A stretch of DNA of 64,000 bases. Source: Strongyloides papillosus (Eukaryota > Nematoda > Chromadorea > Rhabditida > Strongyloididae). Below are positions 24,712-37,437 of this stretch, piece by piece (position 1 is the stretch's first letter; each line of letters opens with the position of its first letter). The notes beneath the pieces were generated by a model. It had not been told where the DNA came from. It ran no database searches and was given only the letters and a program-made list of their open reading frames with translations. The DNA lies in contig SRSI01000024.1 of assembly GCA_005656395.1 (NCBI GenBank), positions 1 to 64,000 of the forward strand. Reading direction: 5' to 3'. The translations under genes and the position numbers were made by a program.

Positions 24712-27700
24712 CCACGGACCTTTTGAGATTCTCCTTATCCTCCACGACGCGAAGTTGATCTTGATGTCTCCAGAGTCCGTTAGCTAATTGTACTTGATGC
24801 TTTTGTTGTCTTACTATTTTTGACACCATGGAGTTTCTAGGTCCAAAAATTTCTCTATTTCTTAACTTATATGTTGCATTTTTGCCCACCAGTTCATTTT
24901 CTTCATCATTTTTCTTTTGACTGGTCTCCCCTCTTTCTCTTAGCTTTAAACTTAATATGTCAATAGGCTTTTCAGACTCTCTCTCATTTTCGATTGGAGA
25001 CCTTCCCGACATGTTTGGACATAGATTGTACTTCTCCGTGATTTCGTTTAAGATGAGGGTTCAGTCTTTGGTATTTCGTTGTAGTAGGTGCTTCGACATC
25101 AGGAGATTCAATGTTCCTATTGATCTTTCTGCTAGAGAGTTAGCGGAGTGATGACCAGCAGTGTAGAAATCAAGTTCAATGTTTCTTTTTGCAGTCCATG
25201 TTTTCATTTCTCTACTGATATGTCCTCTTGCCTGGTCTAGACGTATATGTTTGGGTGTTGGGTTGTTGGCCATGTATTCTTCAAGTTTTTTTATTACATC
25301 TTCTGTCTTACATCCCTTCAGTGCCTTAGTGTACCACTTTTTTGTATTTGCATCTACTATAATCATGATATGGTTGAAGCCTTTTATCAGTGGGAGTTTT
25401 CCTCTTAGATCCATTACTATTGATTCACCAGGTCTTGAGTAGTACGGAGTTACTACTCCTCTCCCCTCTTTCGACGGAAAGGCGTTGGTGGCTAGGCAGA
25501 TTTCGCATTGATTGATGTATTCTCGTACTATTTTGTATAATCCTGGTATTGCAACGGATCTTTCTAATATTGACATTGTTTTTTGCTGGCCGAAGTGTCC
25601 ACTCATGTCATGTGATATGTATAGTATTTGATTAATCAGGTTTTCATCATTTTCTGGAATGACTATTTGGCCGGTTTTGGTTTTTATGTATTTTTCGTCC
25701 GTATTGTCTTGTAGTGTGAAGTTGTGGTAGTTCGTGTGATTTTTTATTGCGTTTTGAAGTTCGATTGATTGTTGTTGGCTTTGTCTTATGTCATCCAGTT
25801 CTCCTTCTTTGTCGATGAAGAGCTTTCTGATCTTCTTTGGTCTTCCCCTTCCTCTTCTGGTGGGTACTTCGTCGGTGGTGGTGTTGACTTCTTCTTGTAA
25901 TGAATTTATCTCTGTGACTACTTCATTTTCCATGGCTGCTTCGATCTCCGTCATGTCATGTTTTTCTTCACCGTCAAATATTCTACTAAGAAGATCGGAC
26001 ATGCAATTGTCAGTCCCTTTAATGTAAGAGATGCTGCAGTCGTATTGTAGTATCTCTTGTATTATGGAGGAGTAGCGTGCAATTCTTTTCTGGTCAAATA
26101 TGTAACAGAGAGGTTTGTGGTCTGATTCTATAATGACTTGTCGATTTCTTATGTAATCTGAAAATACCCTCAGACCTTCTCTTATTCCTAACAGTTCTAG
26201 ATGAAAGGCAGCTTTTAGTTGTTTACAGGATTCAAATTTTGAGGAGAAGTATGCGATTATTCGTTTTGTATTTTGTTTGTCTATGTAGTATAGGAATCCT
26301 CCACATCCATTTTTTGATGAGTCTACGCGTAGTCTGAGAATGGTATTGTTTGGTGGTACGTCAAGAGTTTTCCTTTCAAATACTTGTGCTCTTAAGTATT
26401 CATATGCAGCTGTGCTTTCGTCGTCCCATTGTATGATTTTATCCTTTTGTTTTTCCCAGAGTTTGGATGCATATTTTGTGAAGTCAGGAATGGCTAATCT
26501 GAAGAAATTGCATGCTTGGGTGAACTTGTATAAATCTTTTCCTGTGGATGGTTTCTGTCTTTGTAGGATCTTGGCTGCACTGGAATCTGATATTTTTAGT
26601 TGACCATTGTGTAGTTGCCAACCAAGGTAGTCTATTTTTTGTCGACCTATCTGGCATTTTGAGATGTTTAGTTTTATTCCGTTATTAGCTAAGACTCCCA
26701 GAATAGTATCCACGTCTGTATAGTGCTTTTCCATGTCTTCCTCCTTTTGTACGATACTGCCGTAATATATGTCATCCTGGTAGACGAACAGGTTACCTGA
26801 AAGTTGATTTCGTATTTCTTGACACATGATTTCGATTGACCGTTGGAAGTAGGCTGCCGAGTTTCGTTGTCCCATTATCATTCTGACGAATTGATAGGTT
26901 TGTCCAAAACATTTTATTGCGTATTTTCCTCTATCTTTAGGTGGAATGACGAGACTGTGGTATGCTGAGTTGCAATCTAGTTTGGTGTATGTATTGGCTC
27001 TTCCTTCAGTAAAGATAAGATCGGAGATTTTTGGTGCATCAAAGGAGGCTCTTACCATTCGACTGTTAGGTTTCTGACAGTCCACCACTAGTCTATATCT
27101 TATTTGATTGTCAAATTTTGATCTTTGTGGTTGTCCATTTTGGTCCTTTTTCATTATTAACTGGTATGGTAAGATTTCTACCGAATTTGATGGCTCAATG
27201 ATGTTGTTGTCTAAGTACCCTTGGATTATTCTTTTTAAGGTGTCATCTTGTGCTGGCATGTAAAATGGATATCGTTTGTCTGGATCTGTCGGTTTTTCCC
27301 ATATTTCTTCTGGAATCATTATTTTACCTTCACCACAGTCAAATTCGTTTGTGGGGATTATTTTTGGGTACTTCAGTGTCATTTTTGTTTTAAATGCTTC
27401 CTCTTTCTTTTTTCTTTCCTCGTTTTCGGGAAATCCTAAGATTAGATTGATTTGTTCATTGGTTTCGTCATTATTTTCAATGAATACACGTTTGGATCTG
27501 CAGTCGATGATTAATCCAAAGTTGATCATGTCATGTAGACCGAATATCATTTCAAAGCCGATGTAGTTTTTGTTGTTTATCGCTATTCTGTTCAGTACGG
27601 TTTCCTTTTTCATTATCGTTAATCTATGGACTTCATTAACAACCGGATATTCTATTGGGATTCCATTGGCTTTAAATTTTCTGGTTTCTGTGGGTTTCCA

Positions 27701-27966
27701 GTTTAGTTTTTCTGCAAGATCTCTTGAAATCATTGTCATAGATGCCGCTGTGTCTAGTGCGATGTTTATACTTTCTTGATCTAGTATGGCCGGGAGGATG
27801 ATGAGGTTTCTGCCATCATCATGATGTTGTGTGAAAAATGGGCACTCTATTGCATTTATTTCTGATGTAAGTTGTTTCTCAAGTGCTGTGTAATCTGTGT
27901 TTGTCGGTGAGTCATTTGAAGTTGTTAGATTATTAACGTCCAGGTCTATAGCCCTGGACTTTACAA
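24701..27966 (-). CDS. pol: Gypsy pol (protease-RT-RNase H-integrase) interrupted by one TGA
   Basis: Read in the -1 frame after the slippery site; no ATG is needed. Protease region near 27740-27760 reads ALDTAAS, so the usual DTG/DSG triad is DTA. RT palm motif is FVYQDD (about 26769-26786). RNase H shows the D/E/D pattern (RLRVDSSKNG, ELLGI, ESDHKPL). Integrase has a zinc-binding HDMSGH...CEIC (about 25500-25615) and D, D, E in VMDLRG, RLDQARG and SLAERSIG. A single in-frame TGA at 25061-25063 splits off the last 120 codons. These are still open to 24701 and carry the C-terminal WRHQDQLR motif typical of the integrase tail. No other lesion was seen. Confidence 0.85.
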
Positions 27967-27973
27967 GTTTTTT
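27938..27973 (-). promoter_or_regulatory. -1 ribosomal frameshift signal between gag and pol
   Basis: Slippery heptamer A-AAA-AAC at 27973-27967, in the gag reading phase required for tandem slippage. It is followed by a 7-nt spacer containing the gag stop codon, then a hairpin GTCCAGG-(8 nt)-CCTGGAC at 27959-27938 with a perfect 7-bp stem. Pol is in the -1 frame relative to gag. This is the classic retroviral recoding layout. Confidence 0.85.
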
Positions 27974-29016
27974 GTCTGGTTGTCGTTTGGTGCATAGTTG
28001 TCTTGGTGTTTTCTTTTAAATGGTGGTTCAGGTGCGCCTGTTCTTCCTCTCTTATTTTTGAAGAAGCAGTCTTCTGTGGTGTGGTTGTTCCTACCACAAA
28101 TGTCACATCTTTTGTTTTTCTCAAGTTCTTTACTCTTATCTGGCCATCGGTTTGATCTTTTACGGTTTCCAAAGGATTCCGTTTCATAACATGCTCTGTG
28201 AAAGAAGCTTTCCCATTCTTCTTCTGGATCAGTGTTTTCTAATACTCTTTTTACGGCATCTTGTCTGGTATGCAAGGCTTGTATGATTAAATATTGGAGT
28301 ACCTCTGTAGCTGGGTCTCTACCATGCAAGTCTTTAAACATTCTTTGATAGTGTATGATGTCTTCGCGGAGATTGGTGATACGGGGTCTGAAAAGCAGTA
28401 TCTCTCTTTGTTGGTGTGCTCTATGTCCAGCAGGGATAATGGCTTGGTATACTCTCTCTATCATCTCGTTCCATTCCATGCTCTCGTTCATCTCAACTTC
28501 AAGGGCCTTCAACATCTCTTCTCCTTCTAAAGTTTGGATTAGGAGCTCTCTTTTCTCTTGAGTTGTCAGTTCTGGTACATGATTCATTTGCATTGTTACA
28601 CGAGTTATGTGGTTCTTCCAACTGTTGTTTTTGTCAGTTGTCTTGAATCTCGGGATTGTCATTAGCAGTTTGTGAGCCTTTTCGAAAGGGTCTTTCTTGT
28701 CCATAATGGTCCTAGGGAGATTGTCGTTATCATGGAGGCTTCCTCTTCCCATCACTCTTCCCTTTCTTCTCTCGTATTCTTCTTCCGAGAGTTCCATCAA
28801 CACACCGTTTACCTCTAAGGCTACAGCATTTTTGTCAACTTCAGGTACATCTTTGAATTCCACCAAGAGGTTGTCGATAACCTTATTCATATCATTACGT
28901 CCCAATAGGCGAGATTCTTCTAAGCGGTTCATCTCATCCCTAATGAAGCTTTTCTTTTGTCTCTCGTCCATTTCTCGTTTATTGAGTTTTTCTGTAAATA
29001 AACCAAATATAATCAT
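27961..29016 (-). CDS. gag: Gypsy Gag polyprotein
   Basis: 351 codons from the ATG at 29016. An internal Met (MDERQKK) about 14 codons in follows a TTTACAG acceptor-like sequence and could be an alternative start. The protein is charged and helical in its first two thirds, as in capsid regions. It ends with a CCHC zinc knuckle (CDICGRNNHTTEDC, C-x2-C-x4-H-x4-C) and a basic tail, the nucleic-acid-binding nucleocapsid signature. It ends at a TAA directly after the slippery heptamer. Confidence 0.85.
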   Translation of the reverse strand: MIIFGLFTEKLNKREMDERQKKSFIRDEMNRLEESRLLGRNDMNKVIDNLLVEFKDVPEVDKNAVALEVNGVLMELSEEEYERRKGRVMGRGSLHDNDNLPRTIMDKKDPFEKAHKLLMTIPRFKTTDKNNSWKNHITRVTMQMNHVPELTTQEKRELLIQTLEGEEMLKALEVEMNESMEWNEMIERVYQAIIPAGHRAHQQREILLFRPRITNLREDIIHYQRMFKDLHGRDPATEVLQYLIIQALHTRQDAVKRVLENTDPEEEWESFFHRACYETESFGNRKRSNRWPDKSKELEKNKRCDICGRNNHTTEDCFFKNKRGRTGAPEPPFKRKHQDNYAPNDNQTKNL

Positions 29017-29733
29017 AAGCTAGCTTTTACAATTAATTTATCCCGTTTTATCAAAGCACGCAAAGTCTATTTTAATTTATTGCCGAAAGACTGTGTTGTG
29101 TAATGATAGTGTCAATCGTTCAGATTGTCTCGACCATCCAACACCTCTCTCTTTTACTATATTTTATGCTTTGTGTTCGGGATGCTTTTCTCTCCCTTTC
29201 TCTCTTTTTATGTGTCTTTCTTTGTTTTTGGTACCGCCTGACATCTGATCCTCCATGCCCAGTCAAAAGATTAGGATCAGATGTTCAAGTGGTTCCGGAA
29301 AGACATTATCATTTGTGTTATCTTTTTCACCATGTTATGCTTACCTCTGTGATGTTAGCATTCTTTTTTATGTTTTCCACGCGCGGTCGTTTTGCGCGTT
29401 CTCTTTCGCACCTGATTAGTACCTCAATCTTGTTCATTTGTATATCATCTTTGCACTTTATTATCTGGAATGGAATTTGCATGCCCATACCTCTAGGACC
29501 ATGTTTTACTTACGTCTTCGTTTTTACTTTATCATGGGATCATATTTTATCTCGACTTTTTCCTTTACATTGTGTTTTTTCACTTGTATACATCACCTGG
29601 ATTACACCATTAACATGCATGCGCCTCTTGGACCATGTCTGACTTACACTTTTACCAATTTTTACATTGTGGCCGTTTCCTCTCATAGATTCTCGGTCCT
29701 TACTTGTTTCATGGACTCTAGAGTCTTCTCTAG
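29017..29733 (-). other. 5' leader of the gypsy element
   Basis: About 720 bp between the LTR and gag, with no long sense ORF. It contains two related blocks with ACATGGTCC(T/A)AGAGG, each preceded by a GTAAGT donor-like sequence (about 29488-29515 and 29610-29645). Next to the LTR lies a perfect 10-bp inverted repeat, GACTCTAGAG with CTCTAGAGTC, 4-nt loop (29714-29737). The open frame on the opposite strand is hydrophobic and not convincing. Confidence 0.5.
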
Positions 29734-29847
29734 AGTCAAAAGGTTTTTATTAGTAGAAGCATAAAGACGACACGAATGACAAAACAATAAAAAAATATTA
29801 GACAAAATCTCATGCATTTTTCTCATTTGGAATGGTTTATTCCAATT
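29734..29847 (-). repeat. 5' LTR of the gypsy element at 24.6-29.8 kb
   Basis: Counterpart of 24598-24711. It differs at several scattered positions, implying the insertion is older than those at 38.6-52.9 kb. Confidence 0.75.
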
Positions 29848-30440
29848 TTAACAAAGAATAATTATATCTAATAAAAATAAATAGTTCATAAGTTATGAGA
29901 ATTTCAATAAAACCTTTAGTCAATGACGAAAATACACTAAGAGAATATAAAAGACGTTTGAAAAGAGTAACATAGTAAATTTAGAATCTTTAATATAGCA
30001 TCCTCCCTCCTTTTCAAGTAGAAAAATACCAATTAGGGATACGTCAAAGAAAGTTTGTTTTTCTTCTAATGAAATTTTACAGCTTAACATACTAAAAAAC
30101 AGATTTCTTAATGTAAAATAAAGTTTATAGTGTTATTTTTTGTTTTCAAAAATTAAATTCTCTCTAACAATACACATCTTATGATAAAACTTTACTATAT
30201 TAATATATTTTGAGCGATACAAAGTGTCAAGAACTTGTCTTAATTTTTTTTAGAGAATTTACAACTTCCATAAAATGTATCTTGATCAAGTTCACCATAA
30301 ATGCCTTTAATATTTTATTTAAAAAATCATTGTTTAAAGCTGATTTATCATGCACAAGCGCTCAGGAACTTGATTGTTATTTAAATCTCTAGATATATTT
30401 TGTTGTAATGTTTTCTCAAAATGTCATATAACTAAAAAAA
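29848..30440. repeat. Right member of the 590-bp direct repeat flanking the gypsy element
   Basis: Aligns in order and orientation with 24010-24597; see that entry. Confidence 0.5.
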
Positions 30441-33400
30441 TAATTATTATATTTTAAAAAAATGAAGGAATAAGATGTATTGAAAGAAAACGATTAATCT
30501 ACAATAACACCAATTAGTTCATTAAAAAATATGCAATATCTAGAAAATTTAAATAAATAAATTATATTAACAATGAATACTATTAATAAAAATATATGAT
30601 AAAAATAACAATCTCAGTAAGCTACATGTTCATTTAAAAATATTTAAATATAATTGTACTAATAGTTAAAAAATTTCTTAAAGTTTTATAACTAAAAAAT
30701 AGCGTTTAGAGAAAAGTCTAAATTAAATTTTAAAATATTTGGCATCTATTGTTATGAAAACAAAGAAAGCATAAGGTTTTATGATATGAGTTAGTACAAT
30801 AGACTAAATAGATAAGAAAGTTTTATGGTGCTTAAAGGTGTTTTTAGTTGTTTACCTATATATAATGTAACATAAGATTGAGTGTGCAAAAATATTATGT
30901 ATTGAAAAAAACTTAATGTTTAAACTTTTTCTTAACTATTTATGTACTGGAAAAATATTCATTTATAGCAATCAATAAAAATGATATCAAATGGGAAGTC
31001 TCTATTAAAATTATAAAAAAAATTAATAAAGTGAGTATAACATTGTAAATTAAAAAAAATAATTATCTATTTTTTATAAATTATTATTGTATCTGTGAGA
31101 TTAAATTAACACCTTTAAAAATTTTTATCAAGTTCATTATTGATAATCTTCAGCATGTTTTTTAAAAATGTAACTAGTCATCAAAAGCAGTTTGAATTAC
31201 ACTAAATTACGTTTTTCAATGTAAACGTTTTTGCAACTCTTCTTAATAAAAAATTCTATTTTTGTCTAAGAAGGATTCTTTGATTCACATGTAAATACAA
31301 ATAGGAAGAAGTTGTTTCAACAATTTAAAACATTATTTATTTAAAAAAACAATTTTAATAAAAGTAATATAAAATGATAATAAAATAACGCAAAAAAATT
31401 AAGCATATTGTAATCCAACAAGCTCATGGAAGACTCTAAAAACTCAAAAAAATTACACATATAATTTAGTTTTTCGATGTATAACTTTTATTTGAATATA
31501 AGTGACATAAGATAAGACTATAATAGAAATTTAGTATTTCTAAATATAACACATTTTTGTAATTATATTTATTGACTGACATCTTCGATTTATATTTCTA
31601 TTAAAAGATTTATACAAATCCGTTTAAGCCTTATAAAAATTTTGCTAAATTAATTTATTTTTACTCATTAAATGTTGCATTTCAAACATTGACAATTTAA
31701 AAAAAAATTTAATTTTACAATAATATAAGGAGATGCAGGGAAATTTTTCTATAAAATAATGATTATGTAAAAAATACTAATAAATTATATAAAAGTATTC
31801 ATAAAATCGTTTCTTTAGAAGTTTATGTAATAAAAATTATTAAAGTTTTATTAATCATTTGTAAACAAAAATGTAGTAATTTGCAAATTAGAATGTACTT
31901 TTAATAATATTATTTTATATCATTAATGTTAGAAAAATAATATTTGCATTTTACACTTTGAAAAAATATGAAATTAATAATATTTGTCTACTTATAACTT
32001 CCTTCAAATCAAATTGAAATTAATGGTACTATGACTATTCAGTAGAGTTTTTTTTCTTCAATCAAAATAACAATTAAATATTACTTACAAATTATCCAAT
32101 TAAAAACTGTTAGGAAAAAAACTCAAAATTTTAATAAAAATTGTGATTATTTTGACAAAAATCTGATATATACATTTGACATCTATATTCATGATATACT
32201 ATAAAGAGATATAAAAAACTATATTTTTTATAAAAAATGGTAAGATATAAAGCAATAACATCTTTAAAGTGTAGAAATATAAATGTGCTAGATTCCATAC
32301 ATCTAAATGCTTTATGGATATGAAAGGAGGTTACATTCAAAATTAGATAATATTCTTATATAATTAAGAATAAATAAACGCTTAATTGTTTGAAATAATT
32401 ACAATTTTTGTTAAATTTAAAAAAGTATTATGTTTTTCATTCATTTTGTCACACCTTGTTGTTAATAATACTTTTTTATATTTTAAGTTAACTAAAAATA
32501 AAAATTTGATTTAAATATTCTTAAGTTATAATGAATAATATTAATTAAAGAAATAAAACTTGTTTGGTATTTTTTTAATTTTAAATTAAATTTTTTAGTT
32601 TATGTATGATGCAACTAATTTAATAAAACTATGTATAGCAGATGAAGAAGATATAAAAAAAAACTGAAGTGTTTAATAGAATTCGAAGTACGGATAACAA
32701 AATGTGAATACGATTTTAAATAAGTGATTATTAGATACAAATTATTCTAAAAATTAACAACAAACTAATACGTCATTTTATAAGACTTGGTGATATTGAT
32801 TTTAAAAATGATATAAAAAGTACTAATAACAATTGAGATTTTTGAATATTAATCATTATGTGAGAAAAGTTTTTTCTTGTAAAATAAAGAAAATTTTTAA
32901 AATAAATATGATAACACACAAAAAAGACCCATATCAATGTAAAATGTAGTAATTTTGTCTCGCTTGATAAGATTTAAATTTCTAAGCTTAATTTTGTCAG
33001 CAGATTGTTAGAAAGAATGTTTTTATTAAAACGGTTATAACTTTACAAAAAATAAACTTTTAATAATTTACTTCAAAATTTATTATAAAAAACAAATTGA
33101 ATTCTAAGATGAGCATAATATCATAAAAATATCAAGATAAATAAAAGTTACATAACTTCAAAATGTCGTATAGACAAATTTTTTGTAAAAAACATAGCAA
33201 AATTTGTACGACAAACTGATATTTTGTGTCGTTTACAATATTTTTGCTGTCACATGATATTCTTAAAATTCGAATAAAATTTTATTTTTTGAATGGGTGG
33301 GACATTTTCTAACATTTCATCAACATTTGTCAAAATTTGTCCTTTCTATTATTCAAAGTTGTTTATAAAAAAATGTTCAGCAATTAAATCTTCAAATTTC

Positions 33401-36400
33401 TATAAAAATAATTTTTTTTTAAATTGTACAGTTTTTTGTAGTTTTTAATTTGCTTTTACTTAACAAAATTTATCATTTTCTAATTTACTTAAACTTAATT
33501 TATTTAAACTTTAAATAATAATTTAAAAAAAACATGTAAAAATTTTAATATATAAGGTGACCCGTTTACGGCTCTTCGGATATTCACATATATAATTCTG
33601 CTTATTTTAAAAATGAAAGTGTGGTAATACAACTATTTTGTAGCCAAGAAACATACAGTTAGACTTTTATAAATTGTAAAAAAAAATTTGAATTCTGTGC
33701 AAAGTTATTATTCTTCGAAACTAACGTACAATTTTGTATCTTAAATAAATGAAATTTTTTACATCGGAAGATATCTTTATGATTGCATGTGATTATGAAA
33801 AAGTAAGTTCATTTTTTACATATTCCTAAATATCATAACTATAAAAAATGACCCAGGTAAGACCTTGAAGATATTTTTATGTACAACTCCACTTATTCTT
33901 GAACTAATATGTAATAATATAACAATTTGTAACTAACATACATATCATTTTAGTTTTATAAGTTTCATAAAGAAATCTGGATTCCATTTGATATTATATT
34001 TTCAAAATTTAGGTTCACTTTTTAAATTTCAATCAGTGTTACTTTCTATATGAAAAGATTTTTTTATGATTATTGCTTATAATGAAATAGTAAAGAGTAA
34101 AAAATAAAACTGTTCTTGTAACGCAATCTAATTTTTATCGAAAAACTAGTATATAAATTTTATGTGTCATCTAAATTTTATTTATCTAGTTTTGAGCTTG
34201 CTTAACATTGCTGTTTTTTTATTTAGAATTTAATCTTATTTTAGTTCTAGTAACGTGTGTAGGAAGTTCTAGAAACTTGTGTAAGGAGATATCAAAAAGA
34301 GTAATATTTATACAATAGTAAGTAATTATCAATGAGATTTTAAAAAATTTGAGTAGCCACTATTTTTGTAATTCTTATTTATTGTTAATAAAAGTCTTCT
34401 ACTATTTTGTGTATGCGCATCAATAAAACTTCTGTAAAATGTTATTTTATTGTAAAAAAGTTACTTCTTTTCTATCTATTTTTAAGATATCATGAACATA
34501 TAGGTCTAACAATTTTGAGTAATTTTTAACAAAAAAAGGTTGTGAATTATTCTAAAAAGTTTTAAGAGTTTATTTTCAAGAAGTTTTTAAAATATTTTAA
34601 TTCAGAAAATAGGTACTCATGCAACTGATATAATATCATTAATTATACTTGATTTTAAAGGAAATTAAAAATTTTTTTAAGATCACCATTATCATACTTT
34701 TGAAAACATAATAGTTGTTTTTTCCAACATTAAAAAAATATTGAACTGAATATTATTATAATTACTTCCATGTATTAGTTGGCATAATATTACTAATTTG
34801 TTTATGAATTGTCCAACAAACTGCAATATCTTTTATTACTCAAACTTTTTTGAAAGTGATATTTTTAATATTTTTACATTATTTACTACCACCTCAAACT
34901 ATTTTGCATAGCTATTACTTTAAAAAACTATATTACCTATCTTTTTTAAAGTATCGTATATTTAATTCTATGTTCATATCACTCTTTGTTTGAAATACGA
35001 AAAGTTTTGTAATTAAAATAGAATAATATCGAGAATATTTTTGTTAAAAAACATTTTTAATGTTAAAAAATTAAATAAATTTGCATACTTTCTCTAATTG
35101 TTTAAAATATTATGAAAATAGTCAATATTTGACTGATCATATTTTTTTGTTAATTTAATTGTGATAAATGATAATATATTCATAGGATAGATATTTATTT
35201 AAAATATTATAATAACGATAGGGTATTTTTAAGCATCATCTCATCAAAGTTTTGTTAATAAAGAACATCGAAAATTTGACAAAGTTCATAATATTTTTTA
35301 TATTAAGAAATTCAACATAGTTATCAAAATTCTATGTTTATGAAGTTTTAGAAATATAGAGAAGAAAGTTTTTGTAATCAGCAACAATTATCAAAGTATT
35401 TTTTATATAAAAAACTATCATCTACTTGAAATTTTAAAAATTTGCTTAAATTTTGAAAACCTATAACTCTGTTCAAATTCCAAATTAATTTATGGACTCT
35501 GTAAAACAAATAAAGTATGTATTTTGGCTATAAAATAATTCTCATATTACATTTGTATTCTAAGAATATGTAAAATTATAGGCGGATATCTAAAAAGTTA
35601 AAGCAGACAATCTTTTATTCTTGTTTAATATATAGGGAAATTGTGAATATGTTTTTTACTTTAAAATAACTAGTACACACAAAAAAAGAGGCATCAGTTT
35701 GCGCAAAATCCATAAACTTGTTCAATCTAGTAAAATTTGAATTTTCTTGAATTTTGACTAATTTTATCCTAATTATTTTGTATATAAAACTAAAACAATA
35801 ATTAAAAAATTATTTAACAAAAATTTTTTTTATAATAACACTCTTATTTAAAAGCTTAAGTTTTTTTATACAGTATATTTTAAGGTACAAAATTAGGATT
35901 TAATCTTATGTAATATTCTAAATGTCTTTATAAAAAGCATTTGTTTACATATAAGAGTATCTTTTTAAATGTTTTTAATTGTTAAAATTACTAGAAAATA
36001 AATTTTTTAAATAAAATTACCCTCACCTAATAACTCAAATTTTTTATACTCCTTTTCAAGATCATTTTTAAAAATCAAACTTGAGAGAAGTTATAAAAAA
36101 TTATACATTTTTCTACATAGTGAAAAATAATTTTCAAATGCTTTAATTTAAAAAAGTGCAATACTAATATAATATTTTAAACTAATTCATAGTAATCTGC
36201 GTAATTGAATAATTATTGCTTTTTATTATTACTTCTATGAAATTTTCAAATTTCAAAAACTTGTTATTGTTAAGTTGAGTGTTTGAAGTAATGATCTTTG
36301 TTAAAACGTCTATAATTTTACACAAAACTGACTTATAAAAACATATTCATAAACAATTATAAAAAACAAGTTGAATTTTTGGCATAATCCTAGCTGGCGT

Positions 36401-36683
36401 AGGATTATTGAAATAATACTTACCGAAACTAGTTACTTTCCAGTAAACCACCTCCCGCCCTTAACCTATGAAGTCAAAATAGGCCGAAGTTTCCATGAAG
36501 AATGAGCGGGCAAGGAAAAAAGAACACTTATATACGTACAATATCGGTGTAAGACAATGGGAACATATAGAAAAGTAACTGGAAAGTAAGTAGTGATGGC
36601 GTAGTATTATAAAATAAGCATAATATCAATATAACAAAAATATCAGGATTAAGTAAAAATTGTATTAATTCAAATTGTTAAAC
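30441..36683. other. AT-rich non-coding DNA with faint repeats
   Basis: No convincing gene. Two related blocks about 300 bp apart start GTGACCCGTTTACGG (about 33556) and ATGACCCAGGTAAGACC (about 33847), suggesting a diverged tandem duplication. Degenerate ends of an inverted-repeat family (ACACACAAAAAA..., GGTGGGACA...) lie at about 32917, 33297 and 35677, with counterparts at 53280, 54820 and 55330. A small GC-richer palindromic segment (36385-36615) contains mirrored TTACTTTCCAGT copies and a 7-bp hairpin AATCCTA/TAGGATT. Confidence 0.4.
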
Positions 36684-37321
36684 ACAGAGTGTTTCAAATA
36701 GGTTGACCTTATTTTAAACTTTATAACTTCTTTTATTCTTAATCGATTAAAGATAAATTTTTTAATCTGTAGCTAAGATTTTGGAGTTTTGTTTGCCATA
36801 GAAATATTTTAAAAAAACAATCGTTTTTAAGTGCTAAATTTATTCATGAAATAATTTGTATTTAGAAAAATAAACATGTTTGGTATGGTCTTTAAAAATT
36901 GTACGATTTAACTATAATTAATTTTTTCTTTGAAACCATGTAAAATCGCTCATCTACAGCACATAAACTAAAAATAAGGAATTGAAGAAAACAATAAAGA
37001 AAATCTTTGAAGTGATAAATGATTATAAAAAAAACTATAAGTGAAAGTTTTTTTGAATAGTAAAAAAAGACTTAAATCATACTTAAACTAAGATGAATAC
37101 TATTAAAAATCCTTTTTTTAAATAAAAATTTAATTATAATTTAAAAAAATTTAAATAAATCTTCATTTTTAAACGCATTTGTTTTTAACAAAAAATTAAA
37201 AAATTGAAACAAATTTTTTTTCGTGATAAAATTCAAAAGTCTTTATATAGATTAAAAATCAATTAAAAATGAACCAAGTTATAAAAATTTAAAAAGAGTA
37301 TGCCCATTTGAAATACTCTGT
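36684..37321. mobile_element. MITE-like element with ACAGAGT(G/A)TTTCAAAT inverted ends
   Basis: The left end ACAGAGTGTTTCAAATAGG (36684) and the reverse complement of CCCATTTGAAATACTCTGT (37303-37321) match with two mismatches. The 638-bp interior is AT-rich without an ORF. Target duplication not resolved. Confidence 0.5.
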
Positions 37322-37437
37322 ATTTGTTGTACTTTGATTTTTCAGAAATTAAATATTTACTCTCTAATAATTTTGGATGGTAATTTTAAGTATTTAAGGA
37401 AATTTTATTTTCAGAATATTAAAGTAAAATATTCAAA

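Larger units (their letters stand above)
24598..29847 (-). mobile_element. Ty3/gypsy LTR retrotransposon, nearly complete
   Basis: Order on the minus strand: 114-bp LTR (29847-29734), about 720-bp leader, gag, -1 frameshift site, pol (protease, RT, RNase H, integrase), 114-bp LTR (24711-24598). The domain order RT-RNaseH-integrase marks Ty3/gypsy rather than Ty1/copia. The LTRs differ at several positions. No clear target duplication is visible. The coding part is much GC-richer than the surroundings. One nonsense codon interrupts pol. Confidence 0.85.

Noticed and set aside
29103..29764. Hydrophobic 179-codon frame on the + strand
   Set aside because: Antisense to the gypsy leader; composition reflects a pyrimidine-rich strand and there is no domain-like pattern.
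32131..32340. 69-codon minus-strand ORF in the gene-poor region
   Set aside because: No signal peptide, domain or splice support; length is expected by chance.
36385..36615. GC-richer palindromic segment considered as a tRNA or snRNA
   Set aside because: No cloverleaf, T-loop or Sm-site pattern could be drawn; better seen as a small inverted-repeat element.
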